From Diphasiastrum complanatum (taxonomy: Eukaryota; Streptophyta; Lycopodiopsida; Lycopodiales; Lycopodiaceae), in NCBI GenBank assembly GCA_029204225.1, contig CM055095.1, positions 9,576,243-9,640,242 on the forward strand: a DNA stretch of 64,000 nucleotides. Reading direction: 5' to 3'. The position numbers were made by a program, and so were the translations under genes. How positions within the stretch are numbered: position 1 is the first letter of the stretch; each line of letters opens with the position of its first letter. Positions 47,340 to 59,089 of this stretch are shown here, one piece after another. The notes under the pieces were generated by a model, which saw only the letters and a list, made by a program, of their open reading frames with translations, was not told the DNA's origin and did no database searches.

Positions 47340-47835
47340 TTGTGTGGCTCGAAACTTTTTGTACACATCTTGGAAGAGGACGATTGAAGCTATACTTAAT
47401 GAATAGCTATTCACCACCTTTAACAGGTCTGATCGCATAGACCATTACGTATGTGGCTTTCACATATCTAGAAAAATAATCTTCCTTTTTAATGGTGCAT
47501 TTTTCACAATCACAATTAGTTAATGAGGGGTCAACAACGGAACTATCTATATATGGATCGATATTTCATGTATTTTTGGGCACCCATCGATGTACATATG
47601 ATACACTTTCGAAACATAAAACATTCTTTCCTTGCATACGCCTCTCTTCCAAAGAACAAGCGTTCAAATTTAAAACATATATTTGCATTCTCCATTGATG
47701 GCAACACAGAGCATGCCAGTCACCCCAATCATGCTTTTCTTCTAGTAAAACTATCAAATATTTTTGTAAGAAGAAAAGCATGATTGGCAATGTATAAGTC
47801 CAAGTCACGAACTTACTAGAAATAAACTTTGTCAT
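47340..47835 (-). pseudogene. second SET-like copy (decayed)
   Basis: Read on the minus strand: DWGDWHALCCHQWRMQIYVL, NACSLEERRMQGKN, YIDGCPKIHE, then in a shifted frame VDPSLTNCDCEK, YFSRYVKATYVMVYAIRPVK and GGE, a stop, LFIKYSFNRPLPRC. Each block lines up with the copy at 31060-31705. It lacks the N-terminal ~75 residues, and a 17-bp-stem hairpin sits where the earlier part should be (47727-47785). Frames shift at least once and one TAG interrupts the end, where GAG would fit the homologue. Around it no transposase domain was found, so this is a dispersed fragment. Confidence 0.6.
47727..47785. repeat. perfect 17-bp inverted repeat with 25-base loop
   Basis: AATCATGCTTTTCTTCT (47727-47743) and its exact reverse complement AGAAGAAAAGCATGATT (47769-47785) enclose an AT-rich loop. 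It lies inside the SET-like relic and is absent from the copy at 31.3 kb. Confidence 0.9.
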
Positions 47836-48065
47836 GGTGACTTATTGGCTAGCTTACGCCTAGAACTATTTTTGTGCAAGTTACAAAGTAAAACTTAAAC
47901 TTCTAAAGCAAGTTTAAATAAAATCTTGTAACTTCTAAATTTGGGCTTAAGTCCCATAAACAAGGTGGACTTTTGACTTCTACTCAATTTTAAATGAGAA
48001 GTGCAATGTACATTTCTCTTATTATGATTGAGTTATAATCAACTTGAGTATAAATTTAGGAAAAA

Positions 48066-48345
<280 letters not shown>

Positions 48346-48397
48346 CATATAAATATATACATATCTGCTATGTCCAAAATTAAAATGTGTAAGTGTC

Positions 48398-48525
48398 AAT
48401 GCTCCAAGTTAAACCAATTAAGGACAACATATAAAAGTTTGGTATATACAATATTTGGTATCCATGTGCATAAATAATATGGGAGTAAGATGTGACATAT
48501 AACACATGGTTTTATGTGTACACGT
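48398..48525. repeat. MITE-like sequence, copy 1
   Basis: TCCAAGTTAAACCAATTAAG near 48402, then CATGTGCATAAATAATATGG and AGATGTGACATA (near 48466-48500), parallel the sequence at 63885-64000 where the same left end is matched by a right inverted end. The right inverted end is missing or decayed here. Confidence 0.65.
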
Positions 48526-48671
48526 GTCAATAGAAAAGACGTTCGCCGTCATGCAATAACTAAAAGTTCGACGTATCATTACAAGAATTATCTCTTGTTT
48601 GCAGTAAGCCTTGGAGTATGCATGTAATCTCCCTTAGGGAAGATTCAGATGGGATCATTGATCGCATCTAT

Positions 48672-48992
48672 TTAAAGATGAATTCCTTGAGCTCCACCCA
48701 TGCCGAATGGTGTGATTCCTCCAATGGCTTGGTTAGGCAATCTATTGCACAAATAATTAGCACAAGCTATTGCCTCACCCCAAAATGGTTTGGATAGAGA
48801 AGGATCTAGCCTTATGGTCTTAGCACACTCACAAAGAGATCTACCTCTTCTCTTGCTCACTCCATTTTGTTGAGGGGTGTATGGACATGACAACTCCCTC
48901 ATTATGCCATTAGAACTACAAAAGTCAATCACCTTATTGGAGATATATTCACCCATAGCCCAATAGTGTATCCATGTGTTGTTATATAACAT
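48672..48992 (-). pseudogene. copia integrase fragment, minus strand
   Basis: The frame reads GEYISNKVIDFCSSNGIMRE, LSCPYTPQQNGVSKRRGRSL and PFWGEAIACANYLCNRLPNQ. This is the integrase core C-terminal part with the catalytic-Glu motif degraded (QNGVSKRRGRS instead of QNGVAERKNRT, so Glu is replaced by Lys). Both ends are truncated. Confidence 0.8.
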
Positions 48993-49102
48993 TGCACAAA
49001 CCCCTATAATGTGAACAAGACTCTAGTTGTCTATTGGGCAAGTCTAAAACTAGCCAAAACTAAAGTAAATAAATTAATATGCACAAATTCTCAAGTGTGA
49101 AC

Positions 49103-49846
49103 TATTGGAGGGTTTGCGGATCCCAAGGCAACCCTAACCCTAGTTAATAAGTGAGAGGGATTGGGCACCCTGCGTGTGTAAGTCCAACCCGATGATCACA
49201 TAGTTATTTGATTGATTAGTTAAAAGTTAATAAAGGACTTTAGGCCTTTTTGCGGGACTTTTAATGTCGCAGCGCCTAAATGTCAAGTTAGTGAATAAAG
49301 TTGGGTTTCTCTCCAATTTTGATGGTTCCCACACTTTTTTAGATTTGAATAAAAAGAGAGGCAAGACTGGACCAATAGGATTCAGAGGCCAGGGTCCTCC
49401 TCTCTACTATAAAAAGAGACCAACTCGAGTTGCTCATGATGTTCATTTCCTCATTTCAACAAAGTAGATTGGTTCTCTTTAGAAATGGATTGATGAATGT
49501 CCTTGCTCTTCCTCTCTTTTCCTCCATTTCTCATGCTTTCTTTGGTATTTGCTAATTGTTGGATTTGATCATTATTGGGATTGCTATTTCTTATGCTTTG
49601 GTGAGAAGAAAAGGAGAGAGAGAAGAGTAAGTTTTTATCATTGTTGTGGATTTAGGGTTAATGAAAGTAGGGTTAATGGATGTAGTGTTAATAGATGTAG
49701 TGTTAGATCCTCCATTCATGTTGAAATCTAAACTATACTATCGCTCTCATGGGAATGCACCTACGCGTAACAACTAACTCCGTCTCTTTGATGCTAGATT
49801 GACTAGATCTTGGATTCAGGTTAGGCAAGGAAAGAAACCCCTTACA
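49103..49846 (+). repeat. gypsy 5' LTR
   Basis: It begins TATTGGAGGGTTTGCGGAT (TG start changed to TA) and ends CCCCTTACA just before the primer site. A TATA box CTATAAAAAGAG is at about 49408. It matches the 3' LTR apart from small indels and substitutions. Confidence 0.9.
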
Positions 49847-49850
49847 ATTT

Positions 49851-49868
49851 TGGCACCGTTGCCAGGGA
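49851..49868 (+). promoter_or_regulatory. primer-binding site, tRNA-Asp type
   Basis: TGGCACCGTTGCCAGGGA matches the TGGCGCCGTTGCCGGGGA site of plant Athila/Tat-type gypsy elements (complement of tRNA-Asp) with two G-to-A differences. It lies four bases after the LTR end. Confidence 0.9.
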
Positions 49869-50149
49869 GCTACACCAATTTTTCAGTTTGCAGCATGTTT
49901 GGTTGATGGTTAGCTTGCATTAGGCATCTTGTCATGGCATGAATAGTGTTAAATCTGCATTTTAGGGTTACTTTGGGATTGACTTTGCTTGATTTGAGTG
50001 AGTTTGCTTGTTTGAAATCTAATCTGAACAGGGAAAGCTATGCAAATCACCAATCTTAAGATCTATTTGGATCTGAGATATCAGAGAAAATAACAAAACT
50101 TGGTCAAATCTGCCAAATTTGGTCAAAAAGAGACAAAAAGCGTCATTAG

Positions 50150-50860
50150 AGCTCAGATTTTTTTTACCCTCTTTCAAGAAACCTTTGCCGAGTTGCAGAC
50201 ACCTTCGGTTTTGTTTACAGAACCTTCAATTTGAAGGACAAAGATTAATTCCCAGCAGATTTCCAGAAACATCAAAAAAACCACCAAAAATCACTAAAAA
50301 TTATCAAAACCCTAAAAAATACAGAAAAAGAACCTTCGCCCAATTCACTGTGCTTAGATGTGATTCAGATCTATCTACTGCCAGGTCGGCGAAGAATAAT
50401 ACCAAAAATAAAAAGGGTTTCAGAGGATCAGTTGTCATATTGTCATATTTTTGTCAAAAAAGTCACTTTTGTGCAAAATTACCAGTATTAATCCTGATCC
50501 TTCGCAAAAACCTTCGCCGAGTTTCCAGGACATTCTAGTTATTCTATTTTTTGAGTTCGGTGAAAATTCTTCTTGATCAGATCACAAAAAATCTTGATTT
50601 TTACCCTCGCCAGATTATAGAAACTGCATTTCCTTGTGGCAGAAACCTTCATCCAGTTTTCCATAGTTTTATCTATGTCAGATCTTCCATCTGAGAAGTC
50701 GACGAAGGTTATTTCCCAAGAAAGTGCCAGAAAAGTGTTAAGAGAGTTTTTTCTTTTCTAAAATAGCATTGTTGAACCTTCACCGAGCCAACCTTCGCCT
50801 AGAGAACCTTCGTCAATCCTATTTTTTGTTTCTAATTTCCCAGATCAAGTCTCCGTCAAA
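50150..50860 (+). repeat. leader with recurring AACCTTCGCCGAG-type motifs
   Basis: Between primer site and gag, words of the family (A)ACCTTCGCC(G/T)AG recur at least ten times in both orientations, e.g. near 50188, 50331, 50497, 50510, 50643, 50700, 50774, 50790 and 50804. They are not in register as a tandem array. The same family recurs after pol at 59320-59670. No long plausible coding frame is present; the frame 50119-50538 is judged non-coding. Confidence 0.75.
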
Positions 50861-51067
50861 ATTTGGATCAAAATTGATATATTTAGAATTGGATTCTGAG
50901 AGATTTATCATTTTTGAGAAGTATCGATTGATCGAATTTCGAAAAGTTTTTCATCATATAGAATCAGATTCTTGAAAAGTGGAATAGAGCTAGCAGATCT
51001 AATCTGAGATAGTTTTTTGAATAAATCTATATCCAATCTCATTATCGATTGATCTAAATTTGTAAAA

Positions 51068-52116
51068 ATGGTTGTCCCTGGAGCTGCTCCTGGAGGTGCT
51101 CCACAGGAGGTCAATCCAATTATTGTAAGAAGAGCACCCCAATTGGATCTACCCAAATATAATGGATTAACAGATCTAGTTAGATTTCTTCAGATCTATG
51201 TTGAATCTTGTGAGGTCTATGGTGAGATTTATCCTCAAGATAAACTTAAGCTGTTTCCTATGGCCTTAACAGGCGCAGCACAAGATTGGTACTATAACCA
51301 AGATGAAACTGAGCGTACAGATTGGGAGGTTGTTAAATGAGCCCTTATCACACGGTTCAAACCACGGAAGTTTATGGAAGACCCATTTCCTACTTTTAGA
51401 TAAAATTAAAATGGGAAAGAGGGGAATGGCTCGAGATTACATCGAAAGGGTGAAATGTCTTAGATCTGAATGTGAACCTGAACTGATTAATGAAAATGTC
51501 ATGATTATGTGGTTTTTGTCAGGTCTACCTAAACGGATCAGACGTGAGCTGAAACGCCATAATGAGTACGCACTTTTGCAAAATGCTATGGACGATGCAA
51601 TTCGGGAGGAGGATGAAGATTCAGATGATGAGCCAAATGTCAGTATGTTGCCTTATACAACATGGCAGACTACTATGACATCCACCACTACTGCATCAAC
51701 GAATGCCAATGCTACTTCAGAAATAATGCTCAATGAGTTTGAAAAACTTGGGAAGACCCAGCAGAAACAGATGGAAAAGTTGCAGTTGCAATTAGATGAG
51801 AAGATCAAAGTTTGTACAGGAAATCACACAGTGAACGAGTGTCCTCAATTGAAAAAATGAATGAAAATCAGTGTTTGCCATATGTGTAATTCACCTGACC
51901 ATGAGACTGCTTTTTGCAACTTCAACCCTTTGGATAATTCAGCAACGGTATGCCCAGATGGGTCTGGCCTAATGTCATTCAGACTAGGATCAAAAGAGAT
52001 CACCCTTTTCACAGAGGGGTTCTAGCATCAGGTATGTCACGCAGGAGAGACTCATCTAGCACTCAACAAAGAGCTACATGGTCTTCATTTTTTAGGGCAA
52101 AAATGCTTAAAGTAGG
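51068..52116 (+). pseudogene. gypsy gag, first part
   Basis: ATG 51068 opens MVVPGAAPGGAPQEVNPIIV, then LDLPKYNGLTDLVRFLQIYV and MALTGAAQDWYYN, the retrotransposon gag (PF03732-type) pattern with the conserved W-Y after GAA. A TGA at 51338-51340 replaces Arg (CGA). After a frame change near 51400 it continues YIERVKCLRSECEPELINEN, MIMWFLSGLPKRIRRELKRH to about 51860, followed by a Cys/His-rich HMCNSPDHETAFC. It forms the capsid that packages element RNA. The sequence is cut at 52117 by an inserted LTR; the gag C-terminus resumes near 54060. Confidence 0.82.
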
Positions 52117-52651
52117 TGTTGGAGGGTTTGCAAATCTCAAGGCAACCCTAACTCTAGTTAATAAGTGAGAAGGATTTGGCACCCTGCGTGTGTAAGTCCA
52201 ACCCGATGATCACATAGAGATTTGATTAAGTAGAAAATCAATAAAAGGATTTTAGGCCTTTTTGCGGGACTTTAATGTCGCAGGGCCTAAATGTCAAGTT
52301 AGTGAATAAAGTTGGGTTTCCCTCCAATTTGGATGGTTTTCACTCTTTTTTAAATTTGAATAATTAGAGAGGTAGAAATGGATCACTAGGATTCAGAGGC
52401 CAGGGTCCTCCTCTCTACTATAAGAAGTGACCAACTCGAGTTTCTACACATGTTCATTTCCTCATTTCAATAAAGCAGATTGGTTCTCTTCAAAAATGGA
52501 TTGATGAATGTCCTTGCTTTATCACTTTTCCTCCATCTCTCATGTTTTCTTTGGTTGTTGGATCTGATTGTTATTGGGATTGCATGTTATTATACTTTTT
52601 ATGAGAGAGGAAGGGAGAGAGAAAAAGAGTAAGCCATCTTTGTTGTGGATC
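52117..52651 (+). repeat. gypsy LTR fragment inserted in gag
   Basis: It begins TGTTGGAGGGTTTGCAAATC and matches the first ~530 bases of the 49103 LTR, with the TG start intact. Similarity stops at about 52651 (TTGTTGTGGAT), where copia sequence begins. A TATA-like CTACTATAAGAAG is near 52414. Confidence 0.88.
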
Positions 52652-54050
52652 AACACATGCCGCGTGATCGAGAAAATGACAAACAAGTTGCTGACGGTCG
52701 GATGCAGAGAAGAAAACCTGTACCAGGCCAAGATAATCAGCAAATCTGATACCATATTAAATGCATCAGAAAATGAAGATCAGCTATGGCATAAGAGAAT
52801 GTATCATCTGAACATGCAGAGCCTGTACAACATGAGCAGAAAAGACATAGTCACAGGTCTCAAGATTTCAAGGTCCGAAACTGAGTTCTACAAAGCTTGT
52901 CAGAAAGGCAAGCAACATCGAAATCCATTCATGCATGAGGGGAGAAGAGCCAAGGAGGCTCTTGAGCTCGTCCACTCTGATGTCTGTGGACCGATGAAGA
53001 TGGATTTGCTCTCAGGTTTGAGGTACTTTCTGACGTTCATAGATGATTTCAGCCGAATGACCACGATCTACTACTTAAAAAGAAAAAATTCGAAGTATTT
53101 GATTCCTTCAAGAAGTTCGTGGCATTTGTAGAGCGACACACCTCGAATAGATACAAATCCTCAGATCTGACAATGCAGGTGAGTACAAAAGCAAAGAATT
53201 CTCAAAATTCTACGAAGAATAGGGGATCAAACATCAGTTCACTCTTGCATACACACCAAAGTACAATGGTATTGCAGAAAGAAGAAACAGAATGCTAGTC
53301 GAAGCAGCCAGATGCATGATGGCACAGGTTCAATTGCCAAGTCAATTCTGGGCTGAGGCAATAGCTGTAGTTGTACACCTGCTGAATAGATCAACAACGA
53401 CAACGTTGGATAACAAAACACCATACGAAATGTGGACAAGCAGAAAGCCTGATCTATCATACGTATGAGTGTTTGGATATGCAGTATATAAGCACGTTTC
53501 AAAAGAAAAAAGAAGCAAACTCGATGACAAATCAGTATAAACAATCATGGTCGGCTACTCGAATGGAATACAAGTGTACAGGCTCTACAACCCAACCACA
53601 AAGAAGGTTGTTTCGAACAGAGATGTGAAGTTTGATGAGTCCACATTTTCTAGACTAAAAGACGAAAGAGGCCATGAGATCTTCACACTGCTGCCCATTC
53701 AAGAGGGAGATTGCATCAAATCACAATGCAGAGCCCCAGACTCCAGAGCAGCAGGAAGAAGAAGATCAACTCCACTAGCAAGAAACGTTTGAACAGTGAC
53801 AAAACGAGCCTAGAAGGCCAACAAGACAAAGAAGACCTCCCTTGCATACGCCACATAGCACAATCTGGAAATTCACCAGATTCATGTGAAAATAGCCTTT
53901 CTCCACGGAGATTTAGAGGAGGAAATTTTCATGAAGCAACATGAAGGTTTTAAAAACCCCGACAATCGACAATATGTCTGTCGATTGCAAAGATGCATCT
54001 ATGGTCTAAAACAGGCATCACAATCTTGGTATAAGAAGCTCGATGATATT
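52651..54050 (+). pseudogene. copia integrase-RT fragment joined to the LTR fragment
   Basis: GAG-pre-integrase (LWHKRMYHLNMQSLYNMS, about 52785-52838) and the zinc Cys pair reduced to one (EFYKACQKGK) are followed by LVHSDVCGPM, FLTFIDDFSRM, and in shifted frames LRSDNAGEYKSKEF (about 53157-53198) and YTPKYNGIAERRNRM (about 53252-53296) with the catalytic Glu. Then MVGYSNGIQVYRLYNPTTKK. RT appears directly as IAFLHGDLEEEIFMKQHEGF (53890-53948) and CIYGLKQASQSWYKKL, so the RT N-terminus is deleted near 53790-53870. TAG/TGA/TAA stops at 53221, 53467 and 53537. The copy starts and ends inside the coding region. Confidence 0.85.
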
Positions 54051-54059
54051 GAGATCCAC

Positions 54060-55600
54060 AGTATGGAGGAAATCCAGCAACAAGACTACGACAATCTACT
54101 CTTGGATACCCGAAACGTCTAGCTTTGCCTGCCCCACCAAAACACTCCGCTCCTCCTGCCAATTTGATGGAACCGAAACCTTACGGAAGTGCTGAGCAAT
54201 GGAGCTATGGTAATGATCAGGAAGGTAGATCTTCAAAACAGTATGCCATTTATGTTGCCGCTCAACAACAAGCCTCAAAAAATTGGACCAGAGCACCACT
54301 TGAATGCTTTGCATGTGGAGAAAATCATAGAGTTGCAGAATGCCCAAATAAAGAAAAATTTGTACCATTCGGTCGTGATTGTAGATATGGGCATTGCTAT
54401 AAATACTGTCCAGCAAGACCGAAGCCACCACCAGCTACAACACCTGTAAATTTGATAACCATCAAGCAAGGATCAATAGCTCAGGATAAACCAAGTGCAC
54501 CCTTGATGGTGGTCACCAGAGCACAAAAGCAAAAAGAACTAGTAGTGGATCCAGTACCTGCTGATTCTATACCATTGAACGATACACCAACAACATCGGG
54601 AGTCTATCCAAATCTTAATGCAGAAAAACGAAGATATCAGGATATGAGACAATGGATTAAACATCTGCAAGAAGAAGAGGAACTTGAAGCTACTAAAGCA
54701 ACTACTGAAGTTCGGTCTTCACCATTGCAGCCTCCAAAAAGTTTACGTACGGATATGAATGATCAATTACATCATCACGAAGAACCCTTCACGATGACTG
54801 AACCGGAAGCACCGCATACAAAATTACTCATGAACATTTTGTCTAGCAAGATCAATATTTCATTGGGAGAGTTTCTAAAGTTGGTGCCAAAAGCAAAAGA
54901 AGTCTTAGCGCAAAAGTTAGCTCAAGAAGAACTAGAAGTCCATCAGGAGCCACTTTTTTGTGCTGGATTTGGAGAATCTAACAATGTACTCCATGTTGGA
55001 GCTGCTTGGGAAAGTGAACAAAAGAATATCACTCTGCCGATACAACATAGACAATTTTCTATAGAAGCAGTCGTGATAGATGGCGGTTCAGGAGTTAACC
55101 TGATTTCTACAAAGCTATGTACAAAATGGGGCCTTACAAAGATTAAGCCTGCTACTTTTGCTATTAAGCTAGCTGATCAAACGACAGTTCGTCCACGAGG
55201 AATGGTGGAAGATATACCTGCCAAGATTGCAGGAGTACAGTTCGTCATTACTTTCATCGTGATGGACTTACCAGAAGCACCAATTGTCTACCGAGTTCCC
55301 TTAGGACGTCCATGGTTACGAGTTGCGCAAGTAATTCATAACTCGGGTATCAGAAAGATCACTTTTGAAAATCTTGAACGTGCAGTTAAAGTTGATCCTA
55401 CGACTTGGACTATCAAACTAGTGGTTCAAAAAGCGGATGACGATTCATCAACAACAGATCACACTTGTGATCGACCAGAAAAAAAAAATTGGGAGTTCAC
55501 TACGATTCTCAAATGGATACTGTCAATTGGAACGAAGCTCTTGCAACAATTGATTATACAGCAAGATATATGTGTCAACAAGATATTCAATCAGAGATGA
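54060..55600 (+). pseudogene. gypsy gag C-terminus, zinc knuckle and aspartic protease
   Basis: The open frame (54125-55600) carries APPKHSAPPANLMEPKPYGS, a CCHC knuckle CFACGENHRVAEC (54303-54341) and a second Cys/His group CRYGHCYKYC, then a Pro/Lys-rich linker with VVTRAQKQKE, and a protease domain: FSIEAVVIDGGSGVNLIS (about 55057-55110), VRPRGMVEDIPAKIAGVQF and PLGRPWLR. The protease site DGGSGVN fits the gypsy D-x-G-A/S pattern. It releases gag and pol proteins. The frame shifts in an A run near 55480. Confidence 0.86.
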
Positions 55601-56210
55601 GCGAGATTTTCTTATTAGATCAAACTTTGGATACGCCAATCATGTTTCCACTAAATGTGCTGAATGTAGTCTGGATATCAACTGAACCTATACCAGATCC
55701 AATTGAGGATGATCTCATACCAGTGAGCCATGCCTTAACTTATGATGACAATGCAGAACTTACGGATGAACAGATTCTACATCATATGGATCCGACCATA
55801 TTTGGAGTGCGTAATGTTCCTGATGAACAACAATCAAATCGTCCAAAGCAGTTATATTGAAGGGAGACATGATCATAGGTTCGATAATGAAGAAACAAGC
55901 TAAGCAACATTATAATACGGTCCTAAAATGGGAAAATCCCTCTCAAAAGATCGATTCAAAGAAAGTGCCACCTCTATTGGATAAAGGCAAAGGAAAAGTC
56001 AAGAATGATTCAGATTTCCAGCAAGACATCATCGTCTAGAAGTCTTCACCTGTGAAGAAAGATTTATCATCCTGAAAATCATCACCTCCACGATCAATTT
56101 CTGCTAAGAAGGCTAAACAAGGATCCAAGACAAGTCCTTTCGAAAAAGAACAAGCAAATGTAGTCCAGCATGATATACCAGAGCATTTTAAACGTTATAC
56201 ATTGGATGAT
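55489..56210 (+). pseudogene. gypsy pol linker between protease and RT
   Basis: After the A-run shift the frame continues YDSQMDTVNWNEALATIDYT, FLLDQTLDTPIMFPLN and a Lys-rich stretch. Stops at 55858 (TGA), 56037 (TAG) and 56073 (TGA) fit CGA, CAG and CGA. No catalytic domain is expected here. Confidence 0.7.
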
Positions 56211-57461
56211 GTGGTTATCATGTTACCTAAAGCACATCGTGAACCTGAAGAACACACGCCAGAATCTAAAAAGGTTTACGATGGCCCAGATAGGACGCAG
56301 CCAATGAATCTTGTCGAACCAGGAGAACCGAAAAAGATTGTACAAGTGGGATCACAACTTACTCTTGAACAGTATCAAGCACTCTATTTGATACTTATTA
56401 AGTATCAAGATTGCTTCGCATGGACTTATCAAGATTTGAAGGGTATTCTGACATCAGTGATTGAACATACCTTACCTTTGGTACCTGATGCAGTACCAAA
56501 GTTTACAAAGTTCTATCGCTGTAATTCTAATGTGGCAAATCTGGTAAAGAAAGAACTTCAGAGATTGCTTGACGCCGATTTCATTTATGAGATTGAGCAA
56601 ACCCAATGGATTTCACTGATTGTCATTGTTCCTAAGAAAAATGAGAAATTGCAAATCTGTATGAATCTCAAAGCATTGAATAAAGTGACACGGAAGGATC
56701 ACTTTCCGTTACCTTTTACTGAAAGCATTTTGGATCGTCTTGCTGAAGCGAAAGCTTATAGTTTCTTGGTTGGATTTAGTGGTTACAACCAGGTTAAGAT
56801 TGCACCTGCTGATCACCACAAAACTACTTTTGCAACAGAATGGGACACCTATGCTTACAAAGTAATGTCATTTGGACTCTGTAATGCACCAAGTTCATTC
56901 CAAAGAGTAATGCAATTTGACTTTAAAGATTATCTGTAGAAATTCTTGGAAATTTACTTGGACGACTTGGGAGTTCATAGTATAGATATAGACCACCTGG
57001 ATCGATTGGAGAAAGTATTTGAAAGATGTTGCAAATATCAGATTTCTTTAAATCCAGAAAAATGCCAGATATGGGTTTCTCACGGAGTTGTGCTTGGACA
57101 TGTGATATCAAGACATGGTATTGCCACCGATTATTCAAAGATCAAAGTTATTGTGGAATTGCCACCGCCATCAACAATTCAAGGAGTTTATGTGTTTATG
57201 GGTCATGTGGACTACTATCGAATTTTTATTATCTTCTTTGCGGATTTAGCACGACCTATATACGTACTAACTATTGTTCCTATTTGGACAGTAGAGACGC
57301 TAGAAGCCTTTGAAAAATTAAAAAAAGCATTATCTTCAACACCAATATTGCGTTCTCCAGATTGGACATTAGAGTTTCATGTTCATATGGATGCCTCAAA
57401 ATATGCCATTGGATCAATTTCGACACAGCCTAGTGACTATAAGAAAAATTATCCTATATGA
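56202..57461 (+). pseudogene. gypsy reverse transcriptase
   Basis: RVT_1 motifs are in order: KKELQRLLDADFIYEIEQTQ, VIVPKKNEKLQICMNLKALN (about 56620-56680), KDHFPLPFTESILDRLAEAK, YSFLVGFSGYNQVKIAPADH (about 56758-56817), FGLCNAPSSFQRVM and IYLDDLGVHS (about 56951-56980, catalytic YxDD). The first catalytic Asp of motif A, normally FLDGFSGYNQ, is Val, so polymerase activity is lost even apart from stops. A TAG at 56937 replaces Gln. The C-terminal block LGHVISRHGI and VHMDASKYAIGS leads into RNase H, followed by TGA at 57459. Confidence 0.9.
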
Positions 57462-57850
57462 TTTGCAAGTAGACAACTTACAGATTCAGAGAAGAATTAT
57501 TCAACAACATAACGTGAAGCGCTAGCCATGATTTTTTCTGTTCGGAAATTTCGTCACTACCTCATGGAAACGCACTTTGCATTTTATATGGATCATCAAC
57601 CGTTGCTTTACTTGGTAAATAAGACGTGTAATACTAGACGTATTGCAAGATGGTTATTATTATTGACTGAATTTGACTTTCGAATTGTGGTCAGAAAGGG
57701 AAAGCAACAATATCTAGCCGATCACATTTCGCGAATTGAATCCGCACCAGTTAATACTGAAGTGGATGATGAACTGCCAGATGCTGCGTTGTTCTATGTT
57801 GATGCAGTACCTGAGTGGGCGACATATATTGTTGAGTACCTGATGCTAGG
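57370..57850 (+). pseudogene. gypsy RNase H
   Basis: RNase H-like domain (RT_RNaseH) motifs are VHMDASKYAIGSISTQ (with the first Asp), FASRQLTDSEKNYSTT then a TAA at 57510, REALAMIFSVRKFRHYLMET, FYMDHQPLLYLVNK and ADHISRI. The stops at 57459 and 57510 fit CGA and CAA. It removes RNA from the cDNA hybrid. Confidence 0.86.
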
Positions 57851-59083
57851 ACAACCGAATGACTCTTTGACAAAAGTACAGAAAAGACAATTGATTCATA
57901 AGACTCAACCTTATCAATTAATTGCAGGACAATTGTATCGTCGTCGATCAGATAATATTTTACGAAGATGTGTTTTATCGTATGAAGTACCAGATTTAAT
58001 CATGTTTTCACATGATGGCATGGGTGGAGAACACTTCTCTACAGATATTACTGTTCGCAAACTTTTACAATCTGGATGTTGGTGGCCTACGCTTCATAAG
58101 GACATAGAAAATTTTATTCAGACATGTGATGTCTGCCAGCGAGCACGACAGCCTAGTCGACAGAATTATGAACCCTTACATCTGGTTTTATCGCAAGCAC
58201 CATTTGAAAAATGGGGACTGAATTATGTTCGTCCTATTCATCCTGCTGCGCAAGGATCTCAGGCCCGATACATTATGGTTGCAACTGATTATATGACCAA
58301 GTGGGTTGAAGCCAAAGCTGTCAAAGTGGCTGATGCGAAATCTACGGCCAAGTTTCTATATGAAAATATTATAATCAGATTTGGATGTCCGATCGAAATT
58401 GTCAGTGATCGGGGTACACACTTTGTTAATCAAACAATAAAGTGTTTACTGGAAGACTTTTTTGTTATACACAGATTTAGTACTCCCTATTATTTCAAAG
58501 GGAATGGCCAAGCTGAATCTTCCAATAAGATTCTCTGCACCATTATGACAAAGACAGTTGAAGTGAGTCGGTCTGATTGGGAACATAAACTGTATGCAGC
58601 ATTATGGGCATTCAGAACCGCTTACAAAAATAGTACAAATCAAACACCTTTCAATTGGTTTATGGTCAAGATGCTGTTATGCCAATTGAATTTTAATCCC
58701 ATCTTTATGCATACCAGCAACGGAACGATTAAATGATGATATGTCTGTACAACTCCGTCATGAAGCATTGCACAAATTATGTGAAACCCGATTGATGGCA
58801 GTTCATGCCTTAGCAGCAGAGAAAGCCCGTCGCAAGGCATGGCACGATCGTCGATTGCACAAGAAAGATCTGAAAGCATGAGATCTTGCATTGATGTACA
58901 AAACCAAGCTGATCAAGGGTAAGTTGAAGTTTACCAGGGAAGGCCCGTATAAAGTGAAGAAAATCTTGAACTATGGAGCAGTAATTCTTGATCACTTGGA
59001 TGGAAAATGATTTGATACTCCGATAAATGGCAGCCGATTACGCAAGTTTTGTCAGCCTGCTCCGCCAGTTCAGCAAACCTGAT
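57850..59083 (+). pseudogene. gypsy integrase
   Basis: The zinc domain reads HDGMGGEHFSTDITVRKLLQ then WWPTLHKDIENFIQTCDVCQ (about 58013-58138). The core contains WGLNYVRPIHPA (about 58213-58248), where the usual first catalytic Asp (WGLDYVGP) is Asn; FGCPIEIVSDRGTHF with the second Asp; and GNGQAESSNKIL with the Glu. A frameshift near 58660 (expected VYGQDAVMP) is followed by KARRKAWHDRRLHKKDLKA, a TGA at 58879, and LRKFCQPAP. A TGA at 59008 also fits Arg. The Asp-to-Asn change alone would abolish integration. Confidence 0.88.
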
Positions 59084-59089
59084 CTCAAT

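Noticed and set aside
50119-50538. 139-codon frame between the gypsy primer site and gag
   Set aside because: It lies in the leader, is rich in Lys and Phe from A/T runs, covers the repeated CCTTCGCC motifs, and matches no gag or other domain.
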